64,000 nt of DNA. It comes from Paraburkholderia flagellata (GTDB lineage Bacteria > Pseudomonadota > Gammaproteobacteria > Burkholderiales > Burkholderiaceae). Positions 54,061 to 62,283 of the stretch are shown one piece after another. The position numbers and the translations under genes were made by a program. The notes under the pieces were generated by a model, which saw only the letters and a list, made by a program, of their open reading frames with translations, was not told the origin of the DNA and did no database searches. Positions within the stretch are counted from its first letter, which is position 1; each line of letters starts with the position of its first letter. Location: positions 992,001 through 1,056,000 of the forward strand of contig NZ_JAJEJT010000002.1 in the NCBI RefSeq assembly GCF_021390645.1. The letters run 5' to 3'.

Positions 54061-55176
54061 TTAGTGTAACGAAGCGTTGATGCCGATGCCGTCGGCGGGT
54101 TCGGCCAATGCAGCGTCGTTGCGCAACAGCGCATCGAGGTCTGCCAACTGCGTGGCGTCCTGCCCGCTGCGTTGCGCGCGAAACATGACGGGCGGCACAC
54201 CGAACTGCTTGCGGAACTCGCGGCCCAGATGCGAGGCGTCCGAAAAGCCGCAACTCGACGCAATATCGGCGACGGTGCGGTCCGAACTCGTGAGCAGCCA
54301 GGCGGCAGTGCGCAGGCGCAGGACATTGGCGAACGCGCGCGGGCTCTTGCCGGTTTCCGCCTTGAAGAGCCGTTCGAGCTGCCGCGGCGAGAGGTTCAGC
54401 TTGCAGGCCAGTTCTTCCAGCGGCACGTTGCGGCCAACCTGCTGCTCCATCAACAGCACGGCGCGCTTGACCTTCGGGTGCGTGGCGGGTTCGAGGCCTG
54501 GCGGGTGCGGCTGGGGTGCATTGCCCTTCTGCATTTCGCCGACCAGCAGAATGCGCAGCGCCTTTTGCACGGTCGCGTGGTCGAAGTGGCGCAGCAAAAT
54601 GGCGGCGGCGACGTCGATCGATGCACGCCCGCCCGAGCACGTGATGCGGCGGCGGTCGATGGCGAACAGGCGGTCGGCAACGATGGCGTCGGCATTGACG
54701 TTTGGGAAGCGCTCGATGAAGTCCCAATAGTGAAACCAGCTCACGCAAATACGGTGGCCTTCCAGCACGCCGGCGCGCATGAGTGCGAACACGCCCGTGC
54801 AGATCCCGACCACTGTCGTCTCGCCGCTGGCCGCGCGGCGGATGTACTGCAGCGTGGCTTCGCTCGCGTGCGGGCCAGAGTGGAGCAGTCCGCCCACGAC
54901 CACCAGATAGTCGACTGGCTCGGCGTCGGCAAAGGTCTCCCACGGCGCGATCTGAATGCCGCAACTCGCACGCACGGGTGCGAGCGTTTCGCCGATCACG
55001 CGCCACGAGCAGCGCACCGGCTTGCTGTAGTCGCCTTCATCGGCGGACAGACGCAGCATGTCGACGAAACCGGAGAACGCGGTCAGCGTGAAGTTCGGCA
55101 GCAGCACGATGCCGAAACGGATGCGCTCCTTGGGAGCGGCGTCGAAAGAAACGGCGGTGGCGAGTGTGTCGGACAT
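54061..55176 (-). CDS. GlxA-family AraC-type regulator (paralogue 3)
   Basis: 371 residues. The N-terminal DJ-1/PfpI-like domain has VVVGGLLHSG and VVGICTGVFALMRAGVLEG; the AraC domain (~260-345) has LACKLNLSPRQLERLFKAETGKSPRAFANVLRLRTAAWLL and SSCGFSDASHLGREFRKQFGV. It is more distant from the other two: the PTHYYLTLRL segment is absent and a proline-rich linker (~235-250) separates the domains. In Pseudomonas, relatives include CdhR (carnitine) and other amine regulators. A perfect TTCGCA-AA-TGCGAA dyad lies 85 nt upstream of the start. Confidence 0.87.
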   Translation of the reverse strand: MSDTLATAVSFDAAPKERIRFGIVLLPNFTLTAFSGFVDMLRLSADEGDYSKPVRCSWRVIGETLAPVRASCGIQIAPWETFADAEPVDYLVVVGGLLHSGPHASEATLQYIRRAASGETTVVGICTGVFALMRAGVLEGHRICVSWFHYWDFIERFPNVNADAIVADRLFAIDRRRITCSGGRASIDVAAAILLRHFDHATVQKALRILLVGEMQKGNAPQPHPPGLEPATHPKVKRAVLLMEQQVGRNVPLEELACKLNLSPRQLERLFKAETGKSPRAFANVLRLRTAAWLLTSSDRTVADIASSCGFSDASHLGREFRKQFGVPPVMFRAQRSGQDATQLADLDALLRNDAALAEPADGIGINASLH

Positions 55177-55260
55177 GGAGGCTCAGGAAAGCGGCGATGC
55201 GAGTTCAGCCAAGCATCCCCGATATGGCCCCGCGGCGCTTGTCGTTTTCCGCCATCGATC

Positions 55261-55274
55261 TTCGCAAATGCGAA
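55261..55274. promoter_or_regulatory. Perfect inverted repeat upstream of GlxA paralogue 3
   Basis: TTCGCA and TGCGAA flank AA, forming a 14-bp perfect dyad in the 245-nt divergent gap between the regulator (minus) and the small gene at 55422 (plus). The size and position fit a regulator operator. A second GC-rich dyad (CCCCGC-ATG-GCGGGG) lies at 55300-55314. Confidence 0.4.
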
Positions 55275-55421
55275 ATCAGCGGGATGTTCAGGGAATACAC
55301 CCCGCATGGCGGGGCGGTTCCGTCGCCGTGGCGCGTTCGTTCTAGCGGCTGCGCCGCCGCTTTGGTCAACTCGCTAGTGGGCACGCGCCCCACGCCGAAA
55401 CCATCCACGAGGCCTGCTTTC

Positions 55422-55685
55422 ATGCCGCGCACCGAAACCGTCGAACTCAACAAACGCGCCTGTCACGGCGACGCGCAAGCCGCGCTCGCGCTGCTGGAGC
55501 AGAGCATGGCGCGCGGGCACGGGCGCATCGGGCTGCTGCGCTATCTGCAGGCGCGCTGCGTGGGCGCGGCGCTCGAGCAGCGGCATCACGACTACGCGCA
55601 ACGGGTGGCCAGCAAGATGAGCGAGCGCCCGTTCGCCGCGCTGGTGGCGCAGGCGCAGCGCCGCCACCGCAATGCGGCGGCATGA
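55422..55685 (+). CDS. Small conserved-looking protein of unknown function
   Basis: 87 residues from ATG 55422 (MPRTETVELNKRACHGDAQAALALLEQ). Predicted all-helical, basic overall, with Sel1/TPR-like short helices in the first half. No recognised family, signal peptide or membrane segment. It converges on purU with a 15-nt gap. The codon pattern is consistent with coding in this genome, but there is no strong ribosome binding site, so the start is uncertain. Confidence 0.55.
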   Translation: MPRTETVELNKRACHGDAQAALALLEQSMARGHGRIGLLRYLQARCVGAALEQRHHDYAQRVASKMSERPFAALVAQAQRRHRNAAA

Positions 55686-55700
55686 ACGCCCACGCCCCGC

Positions 55701-56582
55701 TCACAGCACGACGGTGCGCCCGTCGTTGATGAAGACCCGGCGCTCGAGAAATACCCGCACCGCGCGCGCGAGCGTCACGCATTCCACGTCGCGCCCGACG
55801 GCCAATAGACGCTCGGGGTTCAGCGAGTGGTCGACCCGCTGCACCTCCTGCTCGATGATCGGGCCTTCGTCGAGATCGTCGGTGACGAAGTGAGCCGTCG
55901 CGCCGATCAGCTTGACCCCGCGCACGTGCGCCTGGTGATAGGGGCGCGCGCCCTTGAAGCCAGGCAGGAAAGAATGGTGGATGTTGATGGCGCGGCCGGC
56001 GAGCTTCTGGCTCGTCTCGTCGGAAAGAATCTGCATGTAGCGCGCCAGAATCAGCAGCTCCGAACCGGTCGAGTCGAACAGGTCGAGGATCGCGGCTTCC
56101 TGTTCGCGGCGTGTTTCCGGCGTAACGGGAAGATAGTGAAACGGCAGGTCGTGCTGTTTTGCGAGCGGTTCGAAATCGCGGTGATTCGAGGCAATGCCCG
56201 CAATGTCCATTTGCAACTCGCCCATACGCCAGCGAAACAACAGGTCGGCAAGACAGTGTTCGAGCCTGGAGACCATGATGAGCACTTTGGGACGCACCCG
56301 CAGATCGTGGATGGCCCAGGTCATCTCGTGCCTGCGGCCGACGCTCGCGAACTCGTCGCGCAGGCTCGCGAGATCGAAGCGCTCGCCCGCGCCAGCCTGC
56401 ACGACCTCGTGAAAGACGCAGCGCAGGAAAAAGCGCGTGCTGATGTCGTCGTCGAATACCGTGAGTTCGTCGATATAGCCGCGGTGCGCGTCGAGAAAGC
56501 CGGCGACCGCGGCAACCTGCCCCGCGGCGGCGGGGCAGGACAGCGTGAGCACATAGCGGTGCTGCGGGTCTTCGGTGGGCAT
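55701..56582 (-). CDS. purU: Formyltetrahydrofolate deformylase
   Basis: 293 residues from the ATG at 56580-56582, which follows GAGGAG on the minus strand. An N-terminal ACT domain (YVLTLSCPAAAGQVAAVAGFL) is followed by a formyltransferase-like domain with KVLIMVSRLEHCLADLLFRW and the active-site INIHHSFLPGFKGARPYHQA and VTDDLDEGPII (catalytic Asn/His/Asp set). It hydrolyses 10-formyl-THF to formate and THF, regenerating free THF for sarcosine oxidation. purU commonly accompanies sox genes, and its presence fits one-carbon disposal with FdhA. Confidence 0.95.
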   Translation of the reverse strand: MPTEDPQHRYVLTLSCPAAAGQVAAVAGFLDAHRGYIDELTVFDDDISTRFFLRCVFHEVVQAGAGERFDLASLRDEFASVGRRHEMTWAIHDLRVRPKVLIMVSRLEHCLADLLFRWRMGELQMDIAGIASNHRDFEPLAKQHDLPFHYLPVTPETRREQEAAILDLFDSTGSELLILARYMQILSDETSQKLAGRAINIHHSFLPGFKGARPYHQAHVRGVKLIGATAHFVTDDLDEGPIIEQEVQRVDHSLNPERLLAVGRDVECVTLARAVRVFLERRVFINDGRTVVL

Positions 56583-56844
56583 GCGCGTTCTCCTCGTGTC
56601 GTGGTGCGCCCGGTGCATCTTGCGGCTCGTGCCGGGGCGCTGGCGTGATGGCGCAAGTAAGCCACCAATCGGCACGCGGCACATAGAACCCACGCGCTGT
56701 ATCGCGAGAATGAATACGCCAAATCAGCGCCAAACCCGGCGCCAACTCGAAGAAGACCGCTTTTGCCCTGATGGCTGTCGCATTCCTCCTATCCCCCGTT
56801 TTTTTTCAAGGCAAGCATAGGGCGGTGGCTAATCGGGAGCGGAG

Positions 56845-57369
56845 ATGGAGAGTTACCTGGGTGTGCGGGCGAGCGCGTGGAATGGGCAGCGTGGCGCGCT
56901 TTTTCGCGTGCATACGTCGGTCGCCGACGTGTATCTGTCGGTGAGCCGCTCGAACTACGGCAACGAGGAACGGGCCGTGGTCGAAGTGGACTGCGCGCGC
57001 CTGCTCAGGCTATGGCGGGACGCGCCGCGCTGCGAGCACGCGGGGCTGGCAAATCTGGCAATTCTGGCAAGTGGAAATCCGCAGACATGGCGAGCGCACC
57101 CGCGCTTCGAACTGGCCGCCGAGGGCTTCAGTTTCGGCGAGCACGACCCCGTGCCGCTTGCTGAGGTCAGCTGCCAGGCGAGCGCCGTTGTGCCGTACGT
57201 TACGTTCACGGATGGCGTGATGCGGACCCTCTGGCTTGCCGCGTACGCAGCGAAGTCTTTTCCGGTGGAGTGCGGCGTGCACGAAGCCGAAGCGCTGCAG
57301 CGCCTCGCTGGATCGGCCGGCAGCCGCTGGCGCAGCGTCGCCGAACTCGTTCCGCCACAGGCGGCTTGA
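56845..57369 (+). CDS. Unknown 174-residue protein
   Basis: ATG 56845 follows CGGGAGCGGAG. No recognisable family. Composition is soluble, mixed alpha/beta, with no signal peptide or transmembrane segment. VEVDCARLLRLWRD and VTFTDGVMRTLWLAAYAAKSFPVECGVHEAEALQRLAG look like ordered helices, and the last third resembles substrate-type small domains without identifiable catalytic residues. It lies between purU (divergent, 262-nt gap) and a converging LysE exporter (22-nt gap). No function is proposed. Confidence 0.6.
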   Translation: MESYLGVRASAWNGQRGALFRVHTSVADVYLSVSRSNYGNEERAVVEVDCARLLRLWRDAPRCEHAGLANLAILASGNPQTWRAHPRFELAAEGFSFGEHDPVPLAEVSCQASAVVPYVTFTDGVMRTLWLAAYAAKSFPVECGVHEAEALQRLAGSAGSRWRSVAELVPPQAA

Positions 57370-57391
57370 GGTTGGTAACGACGCGGTAGCG

Positions 57392-57994
57392 TCAGTGGGC
57401 GAGCGCCCACATGAGCGACACGGAAAAGGCGCCCACTACGACGGACGCGCAACGCTGAAAGAACGCCGGACGAATGAACGGCGCACGCCCATTGCGCGGC
57501 GCGGCGCCGATGGCGATCCACGTCAGGCCAATGGGGATCAGCAAGACCGCGAAGATCGCCATGGCCTGGAGCCACGCAATGACGCTCGCGAACGCCGCGG
57601 GCGGAAAAATCGATCCGGCGAACAAAATGGCCTTGGGATTGAGCACCGTGGCGCTGAACAGCGTGCGCATACCGATCACGCCGTTTGCCGACGTTTCGAT
57701 CGAGTTTGCCGTGAACCAGAGACGCAAGGCGAGCCACGCGAGATAAAGGCTGCTGGCCACGCGCAGAACGTTCGGCAGCCAGCTCAGCGAATGCGACGCA
57801 TGGGTAAAGCAAAGCCCCCAGACGGTTATCGACACCAGGTAGCCGGCCAGTTCGGCGGCGGTCAAATGCGCGCTGTGCCGCAGACCCTGCCTCAAACCGG
57901 CGGCGGCGAGCAGGGTGTTGGTCGGCCCCGGCATGAGCAGCACGATCGCGCAGCCCGAGACCATCAGCCCGATGGTGGAGAGGGAAAGCATCAA
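57392..57994 (-). CDS. LysE/RhtB-family amino acid exporter
   Basis: 200 residues with about six hydrophobic helices. Helix 1 ends in VLLMPGPTNTLLAAAGLRQGLR, the PGP-containing signature of the LysE/RhtB family, and helix 4 region has SATVLNPKAILFAGSIFPP. Family members export amino acids such as lysine, threonine or homoserine. No regulator of the ArgP type is adjacent, so the substrate is open; export of surplus glycine or serine is possible given the surrounding pathway but is inference. Confidence 0.88.
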   Translation of the reverse strand: MMLSLSTIGLMVSGCAIVLLMPGPTNTLLAAAGLRQGLRHSAHLTAAELAGYLVSITVWGLCFTHASHSLSWLPNVLRVASSLYLAWLALRLWFTANSIETSANGVIGMRTLFSATVLNPKAILFAGSIFPPAAFASVIAWLQAMAIFAVLLIPIGLTWIAIGAAPRNGRAPFIRPAFFQRCASVVVGAFSVSLMWALAH

Positions 57995-58735
57995 ATGGCG
58001 ATTGGAGGAATAGGGGCTCGGGTTATTAGAGGCTGGGGGTAGGGCCTATCGTAGCCCATGTCGCGCGCAACCATCGACTTGGCGACGTCGCGTCTGGAGC
58101 GGGTCTGTCCGGGCCGATACAAGCGTGTGCCGAGTATTTAAATTATTGATTCAAATGAGACGATTGATGCGTAACAAATCGTCTCAAATTATTTCGGCGC
58201 TTGTCTTCCCGGTCGCAAAGGGGGCTTCGGTGAGTCCATCTCTCCATCCAGCGTTTTAAGTCTGCCAGGTCCATCCCACTGTCCACGTGAATAAGCGCGG
58301 CGCGTTGCGAATACGAGTGATTTCGGGCGTGTTCTAACGGCCTATCGCTCTCCCTCCCGTTGCCGTCATTCGCGCGGGAGGGCCAATCACATCAAATCCT
58401 TCCTTTGTGTTCCGACCGCGAGATTAAAGTCGCGCGCCTGGCCTCCCTCAAACCACCGTCACGTGACCAGGTGTAACGCCTGCGGATCAGTCACGGAAAG
58501 CTTTCGCAAAATTAATAAGGATTCCAATTCAAGAAATCTGACTAATATCAGTTTGATTTGGATACCGATATATTTTATCGATATTGGCGAAGGGCCTCGT
58601 TGATGAGAATAGGCATTGCAAATGCAAGGGCGGTGCGAGGGATGTCAAAATCACGGCGTCACGCAGCGCAGTGCGCTTGCATTGGGCATACAAGACGTAA
58701 CAGGACGTAACAAGACGCACAGAAGGGATAGGACT
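57995..58735. other. 741-nt AT-richer non-coding region before halogenase-like gene
   Basis: No gene recognised. Two AT-rich stretches occur (58130-58200 and 58490-58590). An inverted repeat GAGACGATT (58157-58165)/AATCGTCTC (58177-58185) with 11-nt spacer lies in the first, and overlapping TCGATAT/GATAT dyads at about 58561-58588 in the second. A short direct repeat of ACGTAACA occurs at 58695-58712 just before the next gene. The length exceeds a normal promoter and could hide a small RNA, but no terminator-like hairpin marks one. Confidence 0.5.
58157..58185. promoter_or_regulatory. Inverted repeat in AT-rich region
   Basis: 9-bp perfect arms GAGACGATT and AATCGTCTC with an 11-nt spacer, flanked by AT-rich DNA. 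It could be a regulator site for the divergent LysE or the downstream flavoprotein gene, or a stem in an unannotated transcript. Confidence 0.4.
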
Positions 58736-60007
58736 ATGGCAGAGAGCACTGGAGAAGCAGTTATGACCCCATCCACGCGACGCGAAGCCGTCGATGTGGC
58801 GATCATCGGCGCGGGCCCCTCGGGCGCGGTAGCGGCGGCGTTATTGCGCAAGGCCGGGCGTTCGGTGCTCGTGCTGGAGCGCCAGCATTTCCCGCGCTTT
58901 TCGATTGGCGAGAGCCTCCTGCCGCAAAGCATGGCGTACCTCGAAGAGGCCGGCATGTTGCAGGCGGTAGTGGAAGCTGGCTTTCAGTACAAGAACGGCG
59001 CGCATTTCGTATGGCGCGATCAGGGGACGTCGTACGACTTTCGTGACAAGCATTCGGCGGGCTGGGGCACGACATACCAGGTGGAGCGTGCGAAATTCGA
59101 CGAGCTGCTGATCAACTGTGCCGCGCAGCAGGGCGCAGAAGTGCGCTTCGGTCACACCGTGGTCGCCATGCGCACGGGCGACGCGCCGATGCTGGAAGTC
59201 GTCGACGAAAGCGAGGCGCGCTATGAAGTGCACGCGCGTTTCGTGCTCGACGCGAGCGGCTTTGGCCGCGTGCTGCCGCGCCTCCTGAATCTGGAGGCGC
59301 CAACCGGTCTGCCCACGCGTGCCGCGATCTTCAGTCATGTGCGCGACGGCCTGCCGCTGGACGCCTTCGATCGCAACAAGATTTGCATCGCGACGCACCC
59401 CGAGCGCCGCGACGTATGGTTCTGGATGATCCCGCTCGCGGGCGGCCGCTCGTCGGTTGGCTGCGTCGCCGACGCCGCTTTCCTCGACGTGCCCCAGGCG
59501 GAACGCGAGGCGCGGCTGCGCGCGCTCATTCGCAAGGAGCCGACCCTGAACCGCCTGATCGGCGACGCACCGTTTCTCATGCCCGTGAACCAGATCGGCG
59601 GCTATTCGGCCAACGTGGAACGACTGCATGGGCCAGGCTATGCGCTGCTCGGTAACGCTGGCGAGTTTCTCGATCCGGTGTTTTCTTCGGGTGTCACGAT
59701 AGCGCTGCGTTCGGCGCATCTGGCCGCGAAGGTGCTCGAGCGCGCGCTCGGCGGCGCGGCGGTGGACTGGCAGACTGAATACGACGTGCCGCTGCGCAAG
59801 GGTATCGACACATTCCGAGCGTTCGTCGAGCGCTGGTACACGGGCGAGTTGCAGGACATCATTTACTACCCGCGCCAGACGCCCTTGATCCGTCGGATGA
59901 TTAGCTCGGTACTGGCGGGCTACGCGTGGGACGAGAGCAATCCTTACGTGGCGGACCCGGTGCGCAGGCTCAATGTGCTGCATGAGGCGTGCATGCGGTC
60001 CATGTAG
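58736..60007 (+). CDS. FAD-dependent oxidoreductase, flavin-halogenase-like
   Basis: 423 residues from ATG 58736 after AGAAGGGATAGG. N-terminal FAD motif VAIIGAGPSGAVAAALLRKAGRSVLVLER (GxGxxG at ~27-32), then SIGESLLPQS and the DVWFWMIPLAGG segment resembling the WxWxIP motif of flavin-dependent halogenases. The FAD C-terminal motif GPGYALLGNAGEFLDPVFSSGVTIAL is clear. The chain is shorter than true tryptophan halogenases (~510-530), and no obvious active-site Lys is visible at the expected place. It is therefore probably a geranylgeranyl-reductase/halogenase superfamily member acting on a small hydrophobic or carrier-bound substrate. It stands alone with a long AT-rich leader. Confidence 0.85.
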   Translation: MAESTGEAVMTPSTRREAVDVAIIGAGPSGAVAAALLRKAGRSVLVLERQHFPRFSIGESLLPQSMAYLEEAGMLQAVVEAGFQYKNGAHFVWRDQGTSYDFRDKHSAGWGTTYQVERAKFDELLINCAAQQGAEVRFGHTVVAMRTGDAPMLEVVDESEARYEVHARFVLDASGFGRVLPRLLNLEAPTGLPTRAAIFSHVRDGLPLDAFDRNKICIATHPERRDVWFWMIPLAGGRSSVGCVADAAFLDVPQAEREARLRALIRKEPTLNRLIGDAPFLMPVNQIGGYSANVERLHGPGYALLGNAGEFLDPVFSSGVTIALRSAHLAAKVLERALGGAAVDWQTEYDVPLRKGIDTFRAFVERWYTGELQDIIYYPRQTPLIRRMISSVLAGYAWDESNPYVADPVRRLNVLHEACMRSM

Positions 60008-60077
60008 CAAGTGGGGATGGCCGCATGTCGGGATAGCACCTGCGGTCGGTCAAAGGGCCATCCCGGCTTTCGCGGCT

Positions 60078-60497
60078 TCATTGGCCCGGTGGACGAACCG
60101 CGCCTAGCTGGATCATCAACCCGAGTGTGTCCATGATGAGGCGCGTTTCCTTGATCCTGTCTTCCTGAAAGCGGTCGATGACCATGCCCCATACCTTGAT
60201 GGAGCGTCCCGTAGCGTCCACGCCGAGGAACGCTCCCTTGTGCGTGCCCGTCCACTCGAAGCGGGTCAGCACGCGGTCACCCTCGGTGAGTTGTTCCTCG
60301 ACGCGCCAATGCATGTCCGGGAACGCGGCTCGCATCCCTCGCACGACATCCTTGAGGCCCTCGATTCCCGGACCCTGCCCGGGGAACGGCACCTGCTCGA
60401 CCATGTCCTCCCAGAAATACCGGTCGGCGGCGTCGATCTGCCCTTGATTGAGGACTTCCTCGATAAACGCGCGAACTATACCGCTTGTCTCATGCAT
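60078..60497 (-). CDS. SnoaL-like/NTF2-fold protein
   Basis: 139 residues from the ATG at 60495-60497, with AGGAGG 10 nt upstream on the minus strand. AFIEEVLNQGQIDAADRYFWEDMVEQVPFPGQGPGIEGLKDVVRGMRAAFPD, then GDRVLTRFEWTGTHKGAFLGV, is the ester-cyclase/SnoaL pattern. The fold is an alpha+beta barrel used for small-molecule isomerases or cyclases. No dedicated polyketide genes lie nearby. It converges on the halogenase-like gene with a 70-nt gap, so the two do not share an operon. Confidence 0.8.
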   Translation of the reverse strand: MHETSGIVRAFIEEVLNQGQIDAADRYFWEDMVEQVPFPGQGPGIEGLKDVVRGMRAAFPDMHWRVEEQLTEGDRVLTRFEWTGTHKGAFLGVDATGRSIKVWGMVIDRFQEDRIKETRLIMDTLGLMIQLGAVRPPGQ

Positions 60498-60636
60498 GGG
60501 ATGAAAGCCTCCTGGCTGGAAGATGGGATGGGAAAGCCGGTTGCTGCAGATTAGGCGGGCAAGCGTAACGACGCCCGGCGGAGTCGCGTGAAAACGTGCG
60601 GTGGCGCACATTCCGGGCTTTGACGGTCAATGACCT

Positions 60637-61203
60637 TCACGAGCCTGCGCGGCCTGTGGCTGCGCTGCCCGTGAGTTTCGCGCGCCGGCGGATTGCTTTC
60701 ACCTCTTCGCGTGTCAGCCCGAGCGAAACCAGAAACGCTGCGTGCGAGTCTGGGTTTTCCGCCTCGAACCCGGCATGCCATCTGTCCATCTCGGCCTCGT
60801 CGAAGCCTGCGCAACGCAGCATCGCAACCCATGCGTTCTTGCCACGTTGCTTGCCACCCCGGCGAAACGATGGTTGCGCGAGCAACGTTGCAATGACCTT
60901 TTGACGTTCCTTGAGACGCGAAATCTCCGCCGTCAATGCCATTAAATGCGCTTCGAGGATCTGTGCCGCGGCGTTGCCCTCGCTCTCGAGTATGTCGCGT
61001 ATTGCGGCCAATGGCAGCCCCGCGGCCCGGTAGGCGCAGATTGCGCGCAGGCGCTCGTGTTGTGTCTCGTCGTAGAGCCGGTAGCCCGCGGTGCTGCGAG
61101 CGACCGGCATCAGCAAGCCGAGCGCTTCGTGGTGCAGGAGCGAGGAGCGCGAGAGTCCTGCCTCGCGTGCCAGTCGTCCTAAAGTGAACCTGGTGCGTGT
61201 CAT
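60637..61203 (-). CDS. MerR-family transcriptional regulator
   Basis: 188 residues from the ATG at 61201-61203 (MTRTRFTLGRLAREAGLSRSSLLHHEALGLLMPVARSTAGYRLYDE, typical MerR winged helix, quoted in part). A dimerisation helix follows (~80-115, ILEAHLMALTAEISRLKERQ) and a C-terminal effector domain ~120-188 without metal-binding cysteines in a known pattern. The start overlaps the stop of the upstream unknown gene by four bases (61200-61203), so the two are co-translated. The ligand is not evident. Confidence 0.88.
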   Translation of the reverse strand: MTRTRFTLGRLAREAGLSRSSLLHHEALGLLMPVARSTAGYRLYDETQHERLRAICAYRAAGLPLAAIRDILESEGNAAAQILEAHLMALTAEISRLKERQKVIATLLAQPSFRRGGKQRGKNAWVAMLRCAGFDEAEMDRWHAGFEAENPDSHAAFLVSLGLTREEVKAIRRRAKLTGSAATGRAGS

Positions 61204-61616
61204 GACGGCAAGGGAAGTCGGTCGGGTGAGAGAAAGCCACATCGCGCTTCGGGCCGGGCCAGCAATTCGGGCGAGTAGTGTTCGGCGACAAGCGCGCGGC
61301 AATCGCCGGTAAACACCGGTGCATGGGCAAGAAATCCCTCGAACGAATGCCATGGATTCGACGCGCCGGCATGCGCCATGAGCCGGATCAGCGCTTCGGT
61401 CATTGTACGGTGGTATCGATCCGGCGCGCCGAGATGCGCAGCGTATTGCGCAATGCCGGCACAGGTCCGCTCAATGGCCTCTTCCAGCGGGTTACGCTGC
61501 AAGTGAATCCACGTTACACGCAGATGATTGCGATGATTGAACGCAGCCGGTGGCAACTGGCAAGTGAGGAAGGCTTCGAGAAAGGCGTCGTCGGTGAGAT
61601 GGTGGGTCGTTTCCAC
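61200..61616 (-). CDS. Conserved unknown protein coupled to MerR regulator
   Basis: 138 residues if started at GTG 61616; a TTG at 61628 is an alternative, and no strong ribosome binding site helps the choice. LTDDAFLEAFLTCQLPPAAFNHRNHLRVTWIHLQR, then ERTCAGIAQYAAHLGAPDRYHRTMTEALIRLM, is a soluble, helical, histidine-containing pattern that I believe recurs in proteobacterial unknown proteins, but I cannot name the family. Its stop overlaps the MerR start, which suggests it is a partner of the regulator or handles its signal molecule. Confidence 0.7.
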   Translation of the reverse strand: METTHHLTDDAFLEAFLTCQLPPAAFNHRNHLRVTWIHLQRNPLEEAIERTCAGIAQYAAHLGAPDRYHRTMTEALIRLMAHAGASNPWHSFEGFLAHAPVFTGDCRALVAEHYSPELLARPEARCGFLSPDRLPLPS

Positions 61617-61929
61617 GGTTCGACACAATGTTCGTTAAACAGAACGTCGATCATGAAGGTGACTACGGTAGTCGGGTCAAGCGGAATTTCGGGTATTGAA
61701 GCTCCATGACGAATGCAAAAGACCCGGCTGCAATCGTCATCGCGCGAAGATCCGCTTTTGACGAAACTTGGCAATTGAGTGATTTAAAACGGAATCATTT
61801 TCAGCGATGAGCCGCTGTCTTCAATCTAATTCGTAAAGGATGATTAAATCCGAGAAGGGGACGAAAGAAGACGTGAATAGTCGATATACGATGCGCGCTT
61901 TAGTTTGTCTTGAGTTCACCACCTCAATC
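61617..61929. other. Divergent intergenic region, 313 nt
   Basis: No gene recognised. GTTC/GAAC arms occur at about 61632-61647. The region is AT-richer than its neighbours and probably carries the promoters of the unknown-MerR pair (minus) and of the envelope genes (plus). Confidence 0.4.
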
Positions 61930-62241
61930 ATGAAACGCAGCGTCATCCTGTTTTTGCTCGCGTGTATCTGCGTCGCCATTTCGTGCGCTGCGCACACTGT
62001 CATGAAGAACGTGCCGGAGCGCAACGTGTCCCACGCGGCCGACACGCCGTTGACGCCAGTCATGCGTCACCCGCAGCTCGACAGAAGCTATTGGGGGCTC
62101 GCGCACACCTTCCACCAGCGCGGCGGCAAGCGTCGCAATCGGGGTTGCAATCATGGTCAGTTCCAGGAGCAGCCCTGTTCCGGAGCAGACAGGCAAGAGC
62201 GCGATCCGTCGAACACGCCGGCAGCCAAACACGACGCGTAG
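61930..62241 (+). CDS. Possible small exported protein
   Basis: 103 residues from ATG 61930 with a strong N-terminal hydrophobic core (VILFLLACICVAISCAA) typical of a signal peptide or lipoprotein-like leader. The rest is polar, rich in Arg/Gln/His, with no family. There is no clear ribosome binding site, and an overlapping minus-strand frame (61924-62247) is also open, so this may not be a gene. It lies just before a lipoprotein gene on the same strand. Confidence 0.35.
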   Translation: MKRSVILFLLACICVAISCAAHTVMKNVPERNVSHAADTPLTPVMRHPQLDRSYWGLAHTFHQRGGKRRNRGCNHGQFQEQPCSGADRQERDPSNTPAAKHDA

Positions 62242-62283
62242 CTCCACATGAAAGCGACACCACTTCGAGATTTGGGCCTCGGG

